Positions 45,732 to 59,100 of a stretch of 64,000 bases of DNA are shown piece after piece. Below the pieces are notes generated by a model. The model had not been told where the DNA came from. It worked only from the letters and a program-made list of their open reading frames with translations, and did not search any database. The translations under genes were made by a program, and so were the position numbers. The stretch's first letter is position 1, and each line of letters begins with the position of its first letter. The stretch covers positions 62,001 through 126,000 of the forward strand of contig NW_026729140.1 in the NCBI RefSeq assembly GCF_030272615.1. The letters are read 5' to 3'. Origin of the DNA: Cryptomeria japonica (taxonomy: Eukaryota; Streptophyta; Pinopsida; Cupressales; Cupressaceae).

Positions 45732-45938
45732 TTATGTTTTGCAGCAACTTGGATCTGGAATGTTGCCGGCACAGTTAGGACACGATTTTAACATCTCCAG
45801 AATTTCAACCAGATTATCGACGCCTGCAATTGTATTCAGTTTTTCCTTGAGTATTGGACGAGCAGAAACAGCGAGGGAAAACATAATGTTGAGCATAAGC
45901 AACAATGGCATAATTTTCAGAAGCATTGATCTCGCCAT
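45732..45938 (-). CDS. Secreted cysteine-containing small peptide, gene D
   Basis: 68 residues. The 42-residue mature peptide is identical to gene A's, including all four cysteines, yet the underlying DNA has three synonymous changes there. The signal peptide differs at six residues (MARSMLLKIMPLLLMLNIMF) but stays strongly hydrophobic. This pattern suggests selection on the mature peptide only. The frame is open for 91 more codons upstream, across leader and TATA box, but the start at 45938 is chosen because all paralogues use it. The family is unknown to me; secretion is the firm inference. It is convergent with broken gene C across an LTR-like repeat. Confidence 0.8.
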   Translation of the reverse strand: MARSMLLKIMPLLLMLNIMFSLAVSARPILKEKLNTIAGVDNLVEILEMLKSCPNCAGNIPDPSCCKT

Positions 45939-46158
45939 ACTAAATGCCACAACGAATTCTGAGTAGACAAACGTGTTTCTTTTACAAATGAAGAAGGGAA
46001 AGCTGGATGAATATGTTGCGTGATACAGAGCAAAGATCGGGAAGAGCAAAGATCGTGAGACAGACGACGGGGCGAAGTATTTGAATACTTCAATATTGAA
46101 TATGTTGTGTGATACAGAGCAAAGATTGCGAATGGCTATGGATAATGGAAGTATATCG

Positions 46159-46167
46159 TATTTATAG
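46159..46167 (-). promoter_or_regulatory. TATA box of peptide gene D
   Basis: CTATAAATA on the minus strand, about 220 bp before the start codon. The leader is longer than in gene B and has a repeated GTGATACAGAGCAAAGAT-type motif (about 46020 and 46110). Confidence 0.72.
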
Positions 46168-46853
46168 AGACGGACAACGGTGTCCAAGTGTTTGAATTGT
46201 TCAATATTCAAATTCGCTCAAGAAGGGTGATATTCGAAGTTAAACAATGAGGCGTTGAAGAGGCAAGCACGGCAAAAGGACTTTTCTGGTCTTCATATGT
46301 AATTAAATTAAGAGTGACTGGCTTTTCTTGGACCAAATATTAAAAATTCTATCTTATATTGTTTTTTTTGACATTTTATATTTCAAAATCGATATTATTC
46401 AACAGCTCGTGTGTTTTAGATAAAGACCGGAAGTTTATTACAAACAGGCTTTTGGTGCATTTCAAAGACGTGGATGAACAAGAAAAAAAACAAAGAAATC
46501 TTAAGGCTCAAGGTTACGTTTCTCCTTACTCATAAGACACACAGTTGATGATTTATGAGTTCGTTATCTTAGCGCTCACATCTGGATGTGTGATAGTCGA
46601 TGACACAATTGTGGGGTCCGTAGAGGCAGTATTTCGCTCTTTATTTACATATGCTGAGCTATTCCCACATGTAAGATGCTCATTTGACGATCCAACGGTA
46701 TTTGCTTACTAATTGTAAGTCAACAACTCACCAAGATGTCATGCTGCCGTATGTCTTTTTCTTAAAAGATAATGGAATGACAGTTTCTAAAGTACTTTTG
46801 AACAAGTTAAAACAATGTTAGTAGATTTTCACAATTTATTAGTTTAAATCTAT

Positions 46854-47189
46854 GTATGTTTTTGGATTCGATTCTTTGAATTATTTTGCACCAACATTTT
46901 GGATCACAGTTTGTGATCTATCATCAGGATGATAGTCGAGACCACAAGGAGAAAAGATCATCCATATGTGAGAAAATATGTGTATGCTTCTAAATTCGAT
47001 TATGTGAGTTTTTTTTACATCAATGCTTCAGATCACACTCTGTGATACATCATAGAATGATAGTAGAAAGCACAAGGAGAAAAAATCATCCACCTTGTGC
47101 TCTCTACTATCATCCTAATGATGGATCTGAGAGTGATCCGAAACATTGATGAAAAAGGCTTACACAATCGAATGAATCCAGAAGCATAC
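46854..47189. repeat. Fold-back (hairpin) sequence upstream of gene D
   Basis: The left arm 46982-47077 (GTATGCTTCTAAATTCGA...AGCACAAGG) and right arm 47093-47189 are imperfect inverted complements of about 96 bases around a 15-base loop. A third, direct copy of the left arm lies at 46854-46949. The insertion is missing at the corresponding place upstream of gene B (about 20500). It is either a fold-back MITE or a locus able to make a long RNA hairpin. Confidence 0.75.
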
Positions 47190-49260
47190 ACGGATCAAGT
47201 TAAAATAGCTATTACTAAATGCAAAACTGTCATAATGTAATTTTATGTTTCTATTTTGCGGTTAGAATGGTTAAGTTATTATTGGTTGTATAGTTCATCC
47301 TTTTGGCTATCTATTGATAATTTTTGAAGTGTTGTTTATTTAGCATAATATCTTTTTTAAAACTTGACATAAAATCAAGGAATCCATGAATACAATCAAC
47401 TAATTTTGTTTAAATTATTCTTTTCAAGTTTTTAATAATTTCTTTTACCTATCTGAGAGTTTTGTTTAGCAGAATAGTATATGTGATTCTTTTCAACCAC
47501 TAATTTTAATTCTTTAAGAATGTTTTGAAATTTGTGTAGATCAGTATTGTGTTCTATCAATCTTTAACATGATCGTAATATAAGGAGCCATTAGACCATT
47601 TCTATATAATTGTAAAAATTCAAAAAAACCTATCTAGGAATAGTGTCTTAACTAATCATTTCAAGAACAATACTAATTTTATAAAGAATATTGAATTTAT
47701 TACAATAAGATAGGACGTATTTGAATATTTATATGAAGTAATTCCATCCTCACCTAATAAATAGTGCCTAGAGTTTTCACTTTGCCAAATTAATTATACC
47801 TACTTGTCTTTTAAGGCTTATAAGGTTTCATGTATAAGAAATATGACCCTAATGCTTAGGAGATTAAATATTTGACGGTGAAAGTTTTGCTTGCTATTAA
47901 TGATGAATTAATTAGTATTTTCTTTGGCTTAAAACTTGATGTCACCTAAAAAGTAACCTTTTTAAGCTTTCGCATTGAGTATCATCAGGATATATATAAT
48001 TATAGAGTCTAGGGCTAAGAAGAAGTAAAGGATGTTGGATCCTTCTACAAGAAATGAATTACATCCCTTTGAAATTGAAAAATCATGGTATATTTCATAT
48101 GGAACTATTAAACATTATGTTACTTTATGGGAATGCACTATAAGCAAAAGATCCACATAGGCCTGACGATGACTACTCTAGATATTAAAATCAAATGTCT
48201 AAATAGATTACTTAGTATATATAATAGTTATAAATAGATTAAAAAATATATTATAGATTTCTAAAGAAATGAACCTCCTCCCACCATCAAATACTATTCC
48301 ACCCTTTACCACATTTTATTTCATGTCTTCTAAAAAACAAATGGCTAAGAATTTAAGTGTAGATGATCCCTATAGGACATGTTGTGCCTATCTAGTGTGG
48401 ACTATGTCATTGGACATATATAATTTATCTTTTGTTAACTATAGTATTTTTAATGAATTTCTTAGTTACACCTATTTAGTGTGGACTATTTCATTGGGCA
48501 TATATAATTTATCTTTTGTTAATTATAGTATTTTAATGAATTTCTTAGTTACACCTATCTTAAATAAACAAAGACTTTATAAAAGAATATCTAATTAGAT
48601 AATGAGGTTCTATAGACCACTTTTTTCCCTGTAGTTCAACTATAATTGAAGTGACTATATTTATGATGATGAAAGTTTATGCTTCCTCACAAGTTGCCTC
48701 TTTTTGTATCTAACAAAATACTAGTTTTATAAATCTTATGATGGATATATGAAGTAGTGAAGTTTCATAAGAAAGTTGATTTCCATTCTTCTCAATTCAA
48801 ATTTCATTTCAATACTTGGCTATAAAAAAAAGAGGAGAAATGTTGGAGGTCTAGTCATAAGCATAAACTTATGAACAAATAATTTGATAATAAATTTCCT
48901 TACAAAATTTAAGAAAGATAGGAAAAGAGAAAAAATGGATTTCTTCAGAGGAGATAACTTCATGAGAAAGGTCAGTGATAAAAAATATAAAAGAGATTTC
49001 AATTATCTCAAAGATCTAGTGTATACACTAGAAAGACTATACAAGATGGGTCCCAGCTACAAGGCCATGATAGGTACCCATGTAAAATATCCAAATGCAA
49101 GCAAAACTATGCAATGCAATGTCTCACAAATGGAGAAAGGGAGAAAACCCAATGGGAAAAAACTCCCCCCAAAAAGAGAGATGAATGTACAAAAAAACTC
49201 TCGAAGAAGGACAAAACCTCAAAGAGGAAAAAGTCCCCCCCATAAGAGAGGAAGGAGAAG
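47190..49260. other. Non-coding tract to copia copy 2
   Basis: To about 47730 the sequence is specific to copy 2: part resembles the gene B upstream region, part is related to 16600-16700 read in the opposite sense (AAAATCAAGGAATCCATGAA). From 47731 it matches 4098-5627, including the 84-bp tandem repeat (48388-48554) and copia 3' non-coding sequence. No gene. Confidence 0.55.
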
Positions 49261-49829
49261 TCAGATGACCCCTCCTAATGACACATCTCGCATGCCCAAG
49301 AGACCTCGCAACTGATGAAACTTACTCTCAGTGAAAGGTTTGGTAAAGATGTTAGCAATCTGCTCTGCTGTAGGACAATACTACAAATCAATGACCTACT
49401 CCTGAATCAACTCTTGGATATGGTGCATATGGATCTTGATGTGTTTGGTTCGCTGATGTTGGATCGGGACTTTAAGATTGCAATAGAAATTTGATTGTCA
49501 CAATGTAGAACTATCGGTCATGCACTGGTGAACCCAAACTCTGTGAGAATATGTTGAAGCCAAATGGTCTCAGTCATTGCATTAACAACTCCTCGATACT
49601 TAGCCTCAGTCGCAGAGAGAGAAATAGCATGCTTCTTCTTGCTCTGCCAACAAATGGGGCCCAAACCAAGGTGAAAGTTGTAACTTGAAGTGGACTTAAG
49701 ATCATCAAGATCGCCAGCCCAATCAAAGTCTGTGTAACCAACCAAGCGAAGTCCTATGCCTGCTGCATAGTGAATCCCATAGTGATGTGTACCCTGGATG
49801 TAATGAAGGATGTGTTTGGCGGCTTTCAA
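49261..49829 (-). pseudogene. Copia RNase H and C terminus, copy 2
   Basis: Same motifs and frameshift as 5628-6196, with minor changes (AAGIGLRLVGYTD, KHAISLSATEAKY). Ends LGGVI-stop at 49261. Confidence 0.9.
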
Positions 49830-50743
49830 TGAAGATCATGTGGTTCCTGCATGAAGCGAGAAACCATGCCAACTGTAAATGAAATATCTGGGCATCTGTG
49901 AGTCAAGTAAATGAGACTACCCACAAGTTGACGATACAATGTGGCATCAACTGGTGGAGAAGAACATCGAGCCTCAAGCTTAACTCCTGAAAGAAAGGGA
50001 GTCGAGGAAGGCTTAAAATCAGCCATATGAAAGTGTACAAGAAGATCAAGAGCATACTTGTGTTGCAAAAGAGTGATCCAAGAAGATGACTGTGAAATCT
50101 CTATCCTGAGAAAGTAGTGCAAAAGACCCAAGTTAGTCATAGAAAATGTGTCATGCAAAGCAGATTTGACATTGTTAATGATGGATGCGGTGCTCCCTGT
50201 AATGATCAAATCTACATAGAGCACAAGTATCAAGTGTGAGTCATCTTGTAGCAAAATGTAGATATTTGGATCAAAATGACACTTGGTGAACCTTGCTGAG
50301 AGAAAACAGGAATCCATCTTGGTGTACCAAGCCCTGGGGGCCTTCTTAAGGCCATAGAGAGATTTCCTTAGTCTGAAAACCAAGGAAGTATCCTAGATGA
50401 AACCCTGTGGATGCTCCATATAAATCTCCTCATCAAGATCCCCATGAAGAAAAATACTCTTCTCATCCATCTGATTTACAACCCAACCATGAGCTCCAAC
50501 AATAGTAAGTGTCAAGCGAATGGAGTCCATCCTAGCTAGGGGCGCAAAGGTCTCAATATAGTCAACACCTGGAACCTGAGAGAAACCTTTCACAACAAGC
50601 CGAGCCTTATACTTATCCACACTACCATCTGCTGCAAACTTGGTCTAATAGGTTCACTTAGATCGAACCATCTTTCTCCACTTACGGAGAGGGACTAAAT
50701 CCCATGTGTTATTCCTTATCAATGAACTATACTCTTCCTCCAT
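49826..50743 (-). pseudogene. Copia reverse transcriptase, copy 2
   Basis: Near-identical to 6193-7110. The active site reads LYVDLIITG (50207-50218), again one Asp short of YVDD. The stop between its halves (near 50388) is retained. Confidence 0.9.
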
Positions 50744-51322
50744 AGCTTGGTCCCGCTCAGGAACCCCTAATGCTTCTTGAAATGTTTGCGCATTAGAAGT
50801 GGTAGAAATGAATGCATGTGGAAGGTCCTGATGCTATGATTGATTCCTCCTTGTATTTGAAGGATCCCCAACAAGCGAACCCGCTGACTCAAGTGTCTCT
50901 CAAGCCCAACAAGGTCTAGGTGGAGGTCGAGAATGAGGCTCCTCAACTGCAAGTAGACCCGATGGAGGTGTAGCGCTGCGAGTCAGAGTTGAAGGAGTCT
51001 CATCATCTGAATCACTGGCATCACTATCCACAATGGAGGAAGGTGGAAGAGGTAGAGAGGCTAAGCTAGGAGAGTTTTCCTCAAAATGAACACTCTTGTC
51101 AATAAACACCTCATGTGTCTCAGGATCCATCAATATGTATGCCTTAACACCCTCAGGATATCCAACAATAATACAAGGCCTACTCTAAGGTTCCAATGCC
51201 TTGCGTTTCTATGGAGGTATGCGAGCCCATGCTGGACACCCAAAGACTCTGAAATGTCTCACAATTTATTTCCCACCAACCCAAGCCTCAAAAGGAGTAA
51301 TACCTTGCAAATATTTGTGAGG

Positions 51323-51994
51323 AACCCAATTCTGGATGTATGTGGCATGATTGATAGCCTCTTCCCAAAAGACAGGATCAAGAGAATGCACATGTATCAT
51401 ACAACTAGCCATTTCTTTGAGAGTTCTATTATTGCACCATGCAACTCCATTCTGCTATGGAGTGTATGCAATAGAATGCTCAAGATCAATCCCCTCAAAT
51501 GTACAAAAATCCTTAAGTCTTTTATTCACATATTCCCTTCCATTATCTGTGTGAAGAATCTTGACCAGTTTCCTAGATTGCTTCTCCACATGAGTCTTGA
51601 AGTCCTGAAATCTGTCAAATACTTCACTCTTATGAATAAGAAAGTAGACCCAAGTGAAGCGGGAGTAGTTATCAATGAAGATGAGGACATAGCGAGCCTT
51701 ACTAAATGAAGGTGCTAGAAATGGACCTGCTACATCTCTGTGAACAAGTTGAAGAACTTCCAAATCTCTCCAAGCTTTCCCCTTATCAAACTTCTCTTTA
51801 GTGCTGAGTTGTTGAAGATAGTGGTAGTTCAGGTGACCAAACCACTCATGCCATAGGTTACTTTCAAAATTTGAATGAGTAAGCAAGGCCCTAGAAGGAG
51901 AACGTGGCACAAAGTGGGAGAATGAATAAAGCCTTGACTTGTCATTGACTTGTCCCACTACTACCAAGGCATCATTATCAAGTTCCTTTACCAC
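51323..51994 (-). pseudogene. Copia integrase with deleted zinc-finger half, copy 2
   Basis: One 179-codon frame (51455-51994) joins LWHEWFGHLNYHYLQQLS directly to KEKFDKGKAWRDLEVLQL and the core HRDVAGPF...HTDNGREYVN. The 78 bases lost carry the two zinc-binding cysteines and also the stop that splits copy 1. The deletion ends share TCTTT, suggesting a microhomology-mediated event. The stop after YTP and the Trp replacing the catalytic Glu are the same as in copy 1. Confidence 0.85.
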
Positions 51995-52048
51995 AACTGA
52001 ATTTGGTGTAAACTCAACCTTTTTCCCATTCCCATAGTGAGTGATTTG

Positions 52049-52282
52049 TTAGATAGAGAGAAGGCTGGTAGACAAGTTAGGAACATAGAGAACATTCTCA
52101 AATGTTCCATCATCCATGTACACTGAACCTTTCCCTTCAACCTCACCTTCTGTATCATCACGTATGTAAATGTGAGGCATGTTAGATGGCTCCAATGAAG
52201 AAAACTGCTCCTTTGTAGAACCCATGTGATAAGAGGCACCCGAGTCAAGTATCCATTGCTGTGAAGAAGCTGTTCTAGCCAC
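52049..52282 (-). pseudogene. Copia aspartic protease, copy 2
   Basis: Uninterrupted from SSQQWILDSGASYHMGSTKE to LYVPNLSTSLLSI; the two stops seen in copy 1 read Gln and Glu here. So copy 1 acquired those stops after the duplication, or copy 2 was altered later. The isolated domain has no intact polyprotein around it. Confidence 0.85.
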
Positions 52283-52540
52283 AAATACTAGCCCTTTTCC
52301 CTTAGACTATGAGGAAGAGGAAGGAGATGAATCCTTCTTTGTGTAGGTGAATGGCAAGTTGATGTTGTTTTGCTTAAGAAGATTTGTCAACTCATCAACT
52401 TGCTTGGTGTGGCATCAATGCTCATCATGACCATACTTCTTGCAATATGCACAAGTTGGTTTATCTTTCTTAGGTGTCATCCCCTTGGAAGAGGATGAAA
52501 AATCGCCTTGTGATGGAGATGATGATTGCCCTTTTTCTTG

Positions 52541-53160
52541 CTATGGCTTTGACTTAGATTGCTTCTTCTTCTTGTTGGAATATTTGCCTTGACCTCCTTG
52601 ATTCCCTTGATTAGCCACCAAAGCCTTGAACTTTGAAGACTTGAGAACCCCCATGTTCAACAACTTAGATTGTTCCAACATCAACATTTCTGTGAAAGCA
52701 TCAAATGAAGTCATAGTGTGGGAACTCCCCACTGTCAAATGATAATTTTGGAAGCTAGAAACAAATGCTGCATATTCTGGTGTCAGCTTGTCCAACAAGT
52801 TGAATTTCAACTGACATCCTTTTTGTCAATTCCACAATCCTTAAGCTTTTCTCTTAGCTCATTTCCTTTGGTGACATAATCTTGGATTGTATCAAAATTC
52901 TTGGCATCCAAGTTGGTGAGCTCATTGTCAATCTTGTAACCTCTGATTTCATCAACTTGACCATCCAATTTCTGAAATATACCCCAAGCCTCTTTGATTG
53001 TAGTACACTTCTCAATATGAAAGATGAGGTCATCTGATACATACTTACGCAAAGTTCCAAGAGCCATGCAATTTTTAGTGAGCCATTCTAACTGAGCATT
53101 AGGATCAGTCTTAGGATCTGGTGGTGCTGCCATAATTCCATCTATGTAATGTGTGATCAA
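52541..53160 (-). pseudogene. Copia gag, copy 2
   Basis: Same two overlapping pieces as copy 1 (52807-53160 and 52541-52810) with the frameshift in the same place (GIDKKDVS, then LKFNLLDKL). A few residues differ. The zinc knuckle lies at about 52420-52470 and again has an internal stop. Confidence 0.87.
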
Positions 53161-56100
53161 GTTGTGGGTGTATTAATTTGGAATAGGGAAGAATAATCCT
53201 AAAATAAGTAAATATTATAATTTTATGGTTTCTATCATACGTTGTTATTCATGTATACGAGTGTTTGTGGTAAATATGTCATTCTTTTGCATAAAGTATT
53301 GACAATTCTTCTTGATAACCAACACCATTAATTTATATTCTTATCAACACAATTCCTTAGGTTGAGGATTCTCAAGCTTCCTTCATATTTTGTAAACATT
53401 ATTTCCTACTCCTACTGAAGCATAGTCATGATACATAACAAAACATCGATTTGCGATATAATTTCATAATTGTGGGAATTAATCCTTTTAATATTTATAA
53501 ACTCTTACTAGATTAGTATTGAAGTCGAGTTATACAAATTATAAAGTATGTTTGAGAATAGCTACATATAAATGAAGGAGATTTAACATTTTGCTTATCA
53601 ATTGAATAACAATTTATCATACATACTTAATTTTATTTTCAAACATATCTAGATTTGTAAATATTTAAATTATCTAGAAGAGCTAAACTTTTCAAATTGT
53701 TAAAGGGAATAAAAACAAAGTATATGTTATAAAGTTTTCAAATTTGGATATACAACATAATACATATATAATTAATATGTGACAATATACTCCAATAAAA
53801 TTAATACCACCTAAATCATGATTTATACTTGATAGAGATCTTAGGTAACAACATGGACAACTTTTCCTTCATAATAGTGTTCTCACTAAATCCGAAAATG
53901 TCTCATTTTTGGATGCTTTATTATTTTCATTCTATTATGTTAATAATTGGTTCAAGTGTGGTGAATGAACCCCATTCAATGTACCTTTATTACTGATTGT
54001 TCATTATAACGTATTTCTTACCATTGAGAAAAAAATTATTGACCATATATTATGGTCGAATCTTTCAATCCTATTTTATTGGTGACCTACCTATTATTTT
54101 TTGATAATGGGTTTGTGACATGTTTGTTTTTTCATGACTAGTTATATACTAGTAGAGATATGAAAACTAACCTAGACTATCATATATTTGTTTTTCAAAT
54201 AGTCAGTATGTTCATCATTAAAATTGGTATAGTGGTAGTGCTTATTTTGGATAAAAGTTGCATTCCTATTTCTATTAGGATTTGACTCTATTTCCCAATC
54301 ATCATCACTATTCAATAAAAAATTATCAAACATACATTGAATTGTCTTTCTCTATTTCTTATTTTACATCTCAATGCTATAAAAAATTTATATAATTTTT
54401 TAAATCTAATTTCTTAAAAAATTTCAAAAGTTATTTTTGTGTGAATTCTATATATAATTGTATGTAAAGTTAAGAAGCTCATTTTAAGGATTATGAACTT
54501 CTTCCATATCATTCCTTGTACTTGTAATCTATCATTATTTTCCTAAGAGAGGTATAACTTATTGTATTATAGTGAACTAGAAAACTATTTTATTAATGAG
54601 AAATTTGTATGGTTGTAGTGTTCTTAGAATATATTATTATTTTATTTCTCTATAATTAGAATTGCAATAACCTCTAGAATCAGCCTTATTTTATTATAGT
54701 GAGCTAGAAAGCTATTTTCTCTGTGGAAGAATCATTGTGGTGCTAATGTTACTAGAATATGATTTGCTTAAAATTCATTACTCATATATTCATGTACAAA
54801 TAAAATTGCCTTTTATTCCTCTAAAACTAAAACTGCAATGATCTCTAGGATCAACCTTGCTATATTATAATGAACTAGAGAATTATTTTCCTAGTCTTTG
54901 AAGAATCATTGTCGTGTTAGTGTTTCTAGGATATGGTTTTTGCAAAAAATATTATCCTTATTCCTTTATAACTATAATTGCAATGACCTCTAGAATGAAC
55001 ATTAGTTGTCTTATAGATCTTGAAATATAAATGAGTTTTTATCTCATTTTGATTTGTATTCAACCACCTATAATCTTATCATTAGTTAAGCTTGATTATC
55101 TAGATTTAAGTACATCCCTTAGTCCACGTCTTGATTCTTTTATAGAATTATGAATAATATATTTTAGTGTCCACAAATGGTTCCTTTGGAGAGGAAAGTT
55201 TACAACACTTCATTATTATTGTATGTTTCATTTTATTGTTTAAAATCTATTGATGGTGCAAAAATAAACCATTTATACCCTTAAATGGGTGTCTTCTAAT
55301 TTTTAAGTTATATTTTCTTTGAGATGGTAAATCAAATAATTATTTGTTAACATCTCTTGAGAATATCAAATGTTGCCTATGAAATCTTTAGGAATATTTA
55401 AAATGAATCTTAAAATAATAAGTTACACATAATTTGTTTTTCTTTCATCATGGATGAGTATTTATTTACATATATGTTTATGCTATATGAATCCATAATG
55501 AAACTTTAGGCATGTATTGGATATAATTTGAAACTAGTTTCATAGAGAGAGAAATTTTGGGAAGACCAACATTACAAAATAATATATGAATAATTTAACA
55601 TCCAAGTATATTCTCATGATATCATTGCTTCCAATTATCAATAACAAAAAATTAATTTTCTATCAACAAATATAATAAATTTGAATTTAGAGGAATCCCT
55701 AATTTCCCCAATCTCATACCAAATGAAATGAAAATTTCTTCTCACTTCACTTTAAATTTAGGGAATGACCATTAGGTACCATGCATATGTAATCCTTTGT
55801 TAAGTTAAAAATATTTTTTAAATATTTAGTAAGGATGTCTAATAAAATTCCTTCTCAATCATTAATGGTTGATACATTAGACTTTTATAGTGGTTTTTGT
55901 TAGAGTAATTGGGTCTTTACTTGACTATTTAAACAGTACTTGTTTAATTCTTTAAGTTCCCTATTATCTTTTTACACTTAAGCTAACATTAGGTGCATAA
56001 TAATTAATTCTTTTATTAATTATTATGTGCAAGCCTAGGGTTTCTTGACCTATTAGAGGTTAATTTTTCTTTTCATTGTATTATTATCACAATACATTTT

Positions 56101-59100
56101 TGGTGAATATTGAGCTCTCATCTTTTGAGCATATTTTCCTGTGTTTTTTGTTCTTTAGTTTATTGTGCTTCCTTGCTTCTCCTTGTAACAAATTATTTAG
56201 TTGATGGAGATGGAAGATAAGCCATACGAAGCAGGCCACATTTATAGAGAGGTTACGGATATAATATGAATCATTCAATAGCGTAAATCATACTTGAAAT
56301 TTTCAGTCCCACGGTGGCGTGTGAGACACTAAACAAGTCGGGCAAAAATTATTGATTTATATGTAAAATCTTTGCTTCAAATCCGCGTTTTTGATTGTTG
56401 AAATCCGCATTTTTTATTTTTGTTGTGAGGGGAGTCAAAAGGAATAATATTAAAGGGTAAATGTGAAAGGAAATCTAAGTTTACTAATTCTAGCTTGACC
56501 ATGGTGATAACGTAGCTACGAGGAATGCATATAAGTTTAATATATTATTTTTTTATTTTATATTTAAAAAATAAGTTTGTAGAAAGGCACATACACAAAG
56601 TTTTGGAAGACAAAGTTAGAATAAAGATGAAAAGAACATCAAGTAGTTATTGATGCATTAGAAGTCGCTAGACATTTATTATTTGGATTAAAATCTCATA
56701 AATCAACAATGTCATCAAGAGGATCTTAAGTAGCAATAGTGCTTACCTTTTGAAGAGTGTCCTCAACACATTGTTGCGGATAAACTAGAAAGATGGAAAG
56801 ACAAAACTTGTCAAAACTCAATCATTTAGCCTACCCACACCTCTAAGAAGAAGGAGAAGGTTGCCAAGGGAGCAATTAGGGATGTTGGAACCAATGACGA
56901 GCAACAAAGCCTTCAAAATTGCTATGAGATTGAGAATGACAACCTTTCTTGCTAGACTCAATGTGGCTATGCCTATGACCCATGGAGGAGAGGAAGATTT
57001 TGGAGGCACCTTAGGAACAATATAGCCCAAATATCCCCCAACAATCCAACAACTCTTGGAAGTGAGCAACCTTGAGTGAAATTTTATGAAATTTCACTTG
57101 AATCTATATGAAAACATTGGAACAAAAAATAGCCTTAGTGTAAGGAGATAAATGAACATCAAAACAACAATTCAAAAATAAAGTAGATCTCCTATCGTTC
57201 CAAAAATATAAAACTTTTTTCTATTGTTTGAGAGATACTTGATTCATAATTATTTCTATATTTGTGACATTCAATAGTAAGCTCCAAAAGGTCAGATTTT
57301 TAGGTGTCATCTAGGTTTATGTCAAGCACAACACTAATTAATTGATCAATAATTGCAAGTAGCACTTTTGCATTTAAATATTTAACCTCCTAGGTCTTGG
57401 GGTCATATTTCTCACACATGAACCTTGACAAGCCTCTACAAAATGGTAATTGGGGATAATTAATTTGGTAAGGTCAAACCTCTAGGGGTTATTCATTAGG
57501 TTAAGATAGAATGACTTTTCAAATAACTACTCAAATAGGTTGCATCTATTGCTAAAAATTTCAATGTCCATATATTTGGCATCCTTGAAAATATTTAGTT
57601 ACATAACCCTTCTTGGATTGTTCATTTTTTTTATATTTCTTTGATAATCAAGGGAACTATTCCAATGCCTCTGTAAACTATGACCTTCTCAAATATTGAT
57701 ATATTATGTGGATAAGGTAGGATCTTATTGATTTGCACAAAATTTTAAAGTTTCTAAAGTAACTAAAATTATTGGGTGATAAGAAGCATAGAACTTTTCT
57801 AGCCTTTTACTAGATAATTTTTTTAAATAATCAAAAGAAACTATCAAAATTTTAAAAGGAATAATAAATTTGTATTTTCTCACGCATACATGAATCCTTG
57901 AACTTAGTGTCAAATTATAGGACTAAATAATGTTCTAAATATGCAACATTTTTCTTAGGCACTTTTACAAACCTATCTTTGTTCAGTGAACTGATATGGG
58001 TACATAAAACATAAGTTGAACCTCTTTAGCTAAGAGCCTAAGACTAAGGTGCCTCCATTTTACCAAACTTGTTTGAGGAATGATCCCAGCCTCATTCCTT
58101 GTGGTATTGGGGCCTTGCATGTACAAAAACTTGATCTTTGATGGGTTTATTCAAAACCATTCAACTTCACAAGCAAACGAAAGTGCCATTTCTATTGATA
58201 TTATCTTAAAATAGTACCTTAAACAAACAAATTTCAAAATTCTAACCTTTTAGGTAAATATGTTCACAATGAAAATCCAAGATGACATATTTGTTGCATG
58301 CATTCTTATGGTGGTGGATAGCTTCATATACTTAAAGTTATTGCACTAATGGCTCCTATTTGTAAGTATTTGACCTACTCAAAAGATGCTTAAAAGTTGG
58401 TTGTTGATTTTCTTTAAGAAAAAGACCTATAGCAACATCACATCTTAATGAGTGGTGAATTTAGTGCATGTAATTATAAAAATCCTAAATGATGCAATGG
58501 GGAGAATGCCACACAACAATCATAATTGTTATGATAGCTAGTAAGAAATAGAACTTGTACACTTCCAAGGACCAATTGTATCATGGGAAAGTGGCCAAAA
58601 CTACTTAGAAAAGACATGTTGAAGTGATGTGTTGATTAATTGGAGTTTATTTCACATCAACATGTGAGTTCTATCATGAAGGAGGGGATTTTTAATACAA
58701 ATAAAATTAAGCAATACAATAGAAGAGGGCCACCTTCTAGTCAAGAAACACATAAGAACGATAGAGAAACAACTAAATTGAAAATGGTGACATAGAAAGC
58801 TAGCTATTAAGGCTAAAGGAAACCATGTGTAGGATAATAAAATAATAATCTTACATGTGGCTAAAGGCTAAAACACAAAGATAAAGGGAAAGATAGTGCC
58901 ACCAACAAATCCCACATTAGTGTTACAAAATTTTCCACATTGATAGGTTTCTCATTTTCAGATGATTAAGAAGGAATCTAACCTTGAGCCTTCAATTTTG
59001 TTTATTTTTTTCTTTCTATTTTTTAAAGGTTTATTTATCCTTCAAATAAGGGAATATAGATATAGTAATCCACATGATCAACAATAAACCAGTTGATAAT

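Larger units (their letters stand above)
49261..53160 (-). mobile_element. Degenerate Ty1/copia retrotransposon coding region (copy 2)
   Basis: Duplicate of 5628-9605 with the same two frameshifts, the missing reverse-transcriptase Asp codon and the changed integrase Glu. It differs by a 78-bp in-frame deletion (between 51795 and 51801 relative to copy 1) and by fewer stops in the protease. No LTR pair recognised. Confidence 0.92.

Noticed and set aside
45939-46211. In-frame extension of gene D to 159 residues
   Set aside because: It would place the start upstream of the TATA box and across the leader; all paralogues start at the conserved ATG at 45938.
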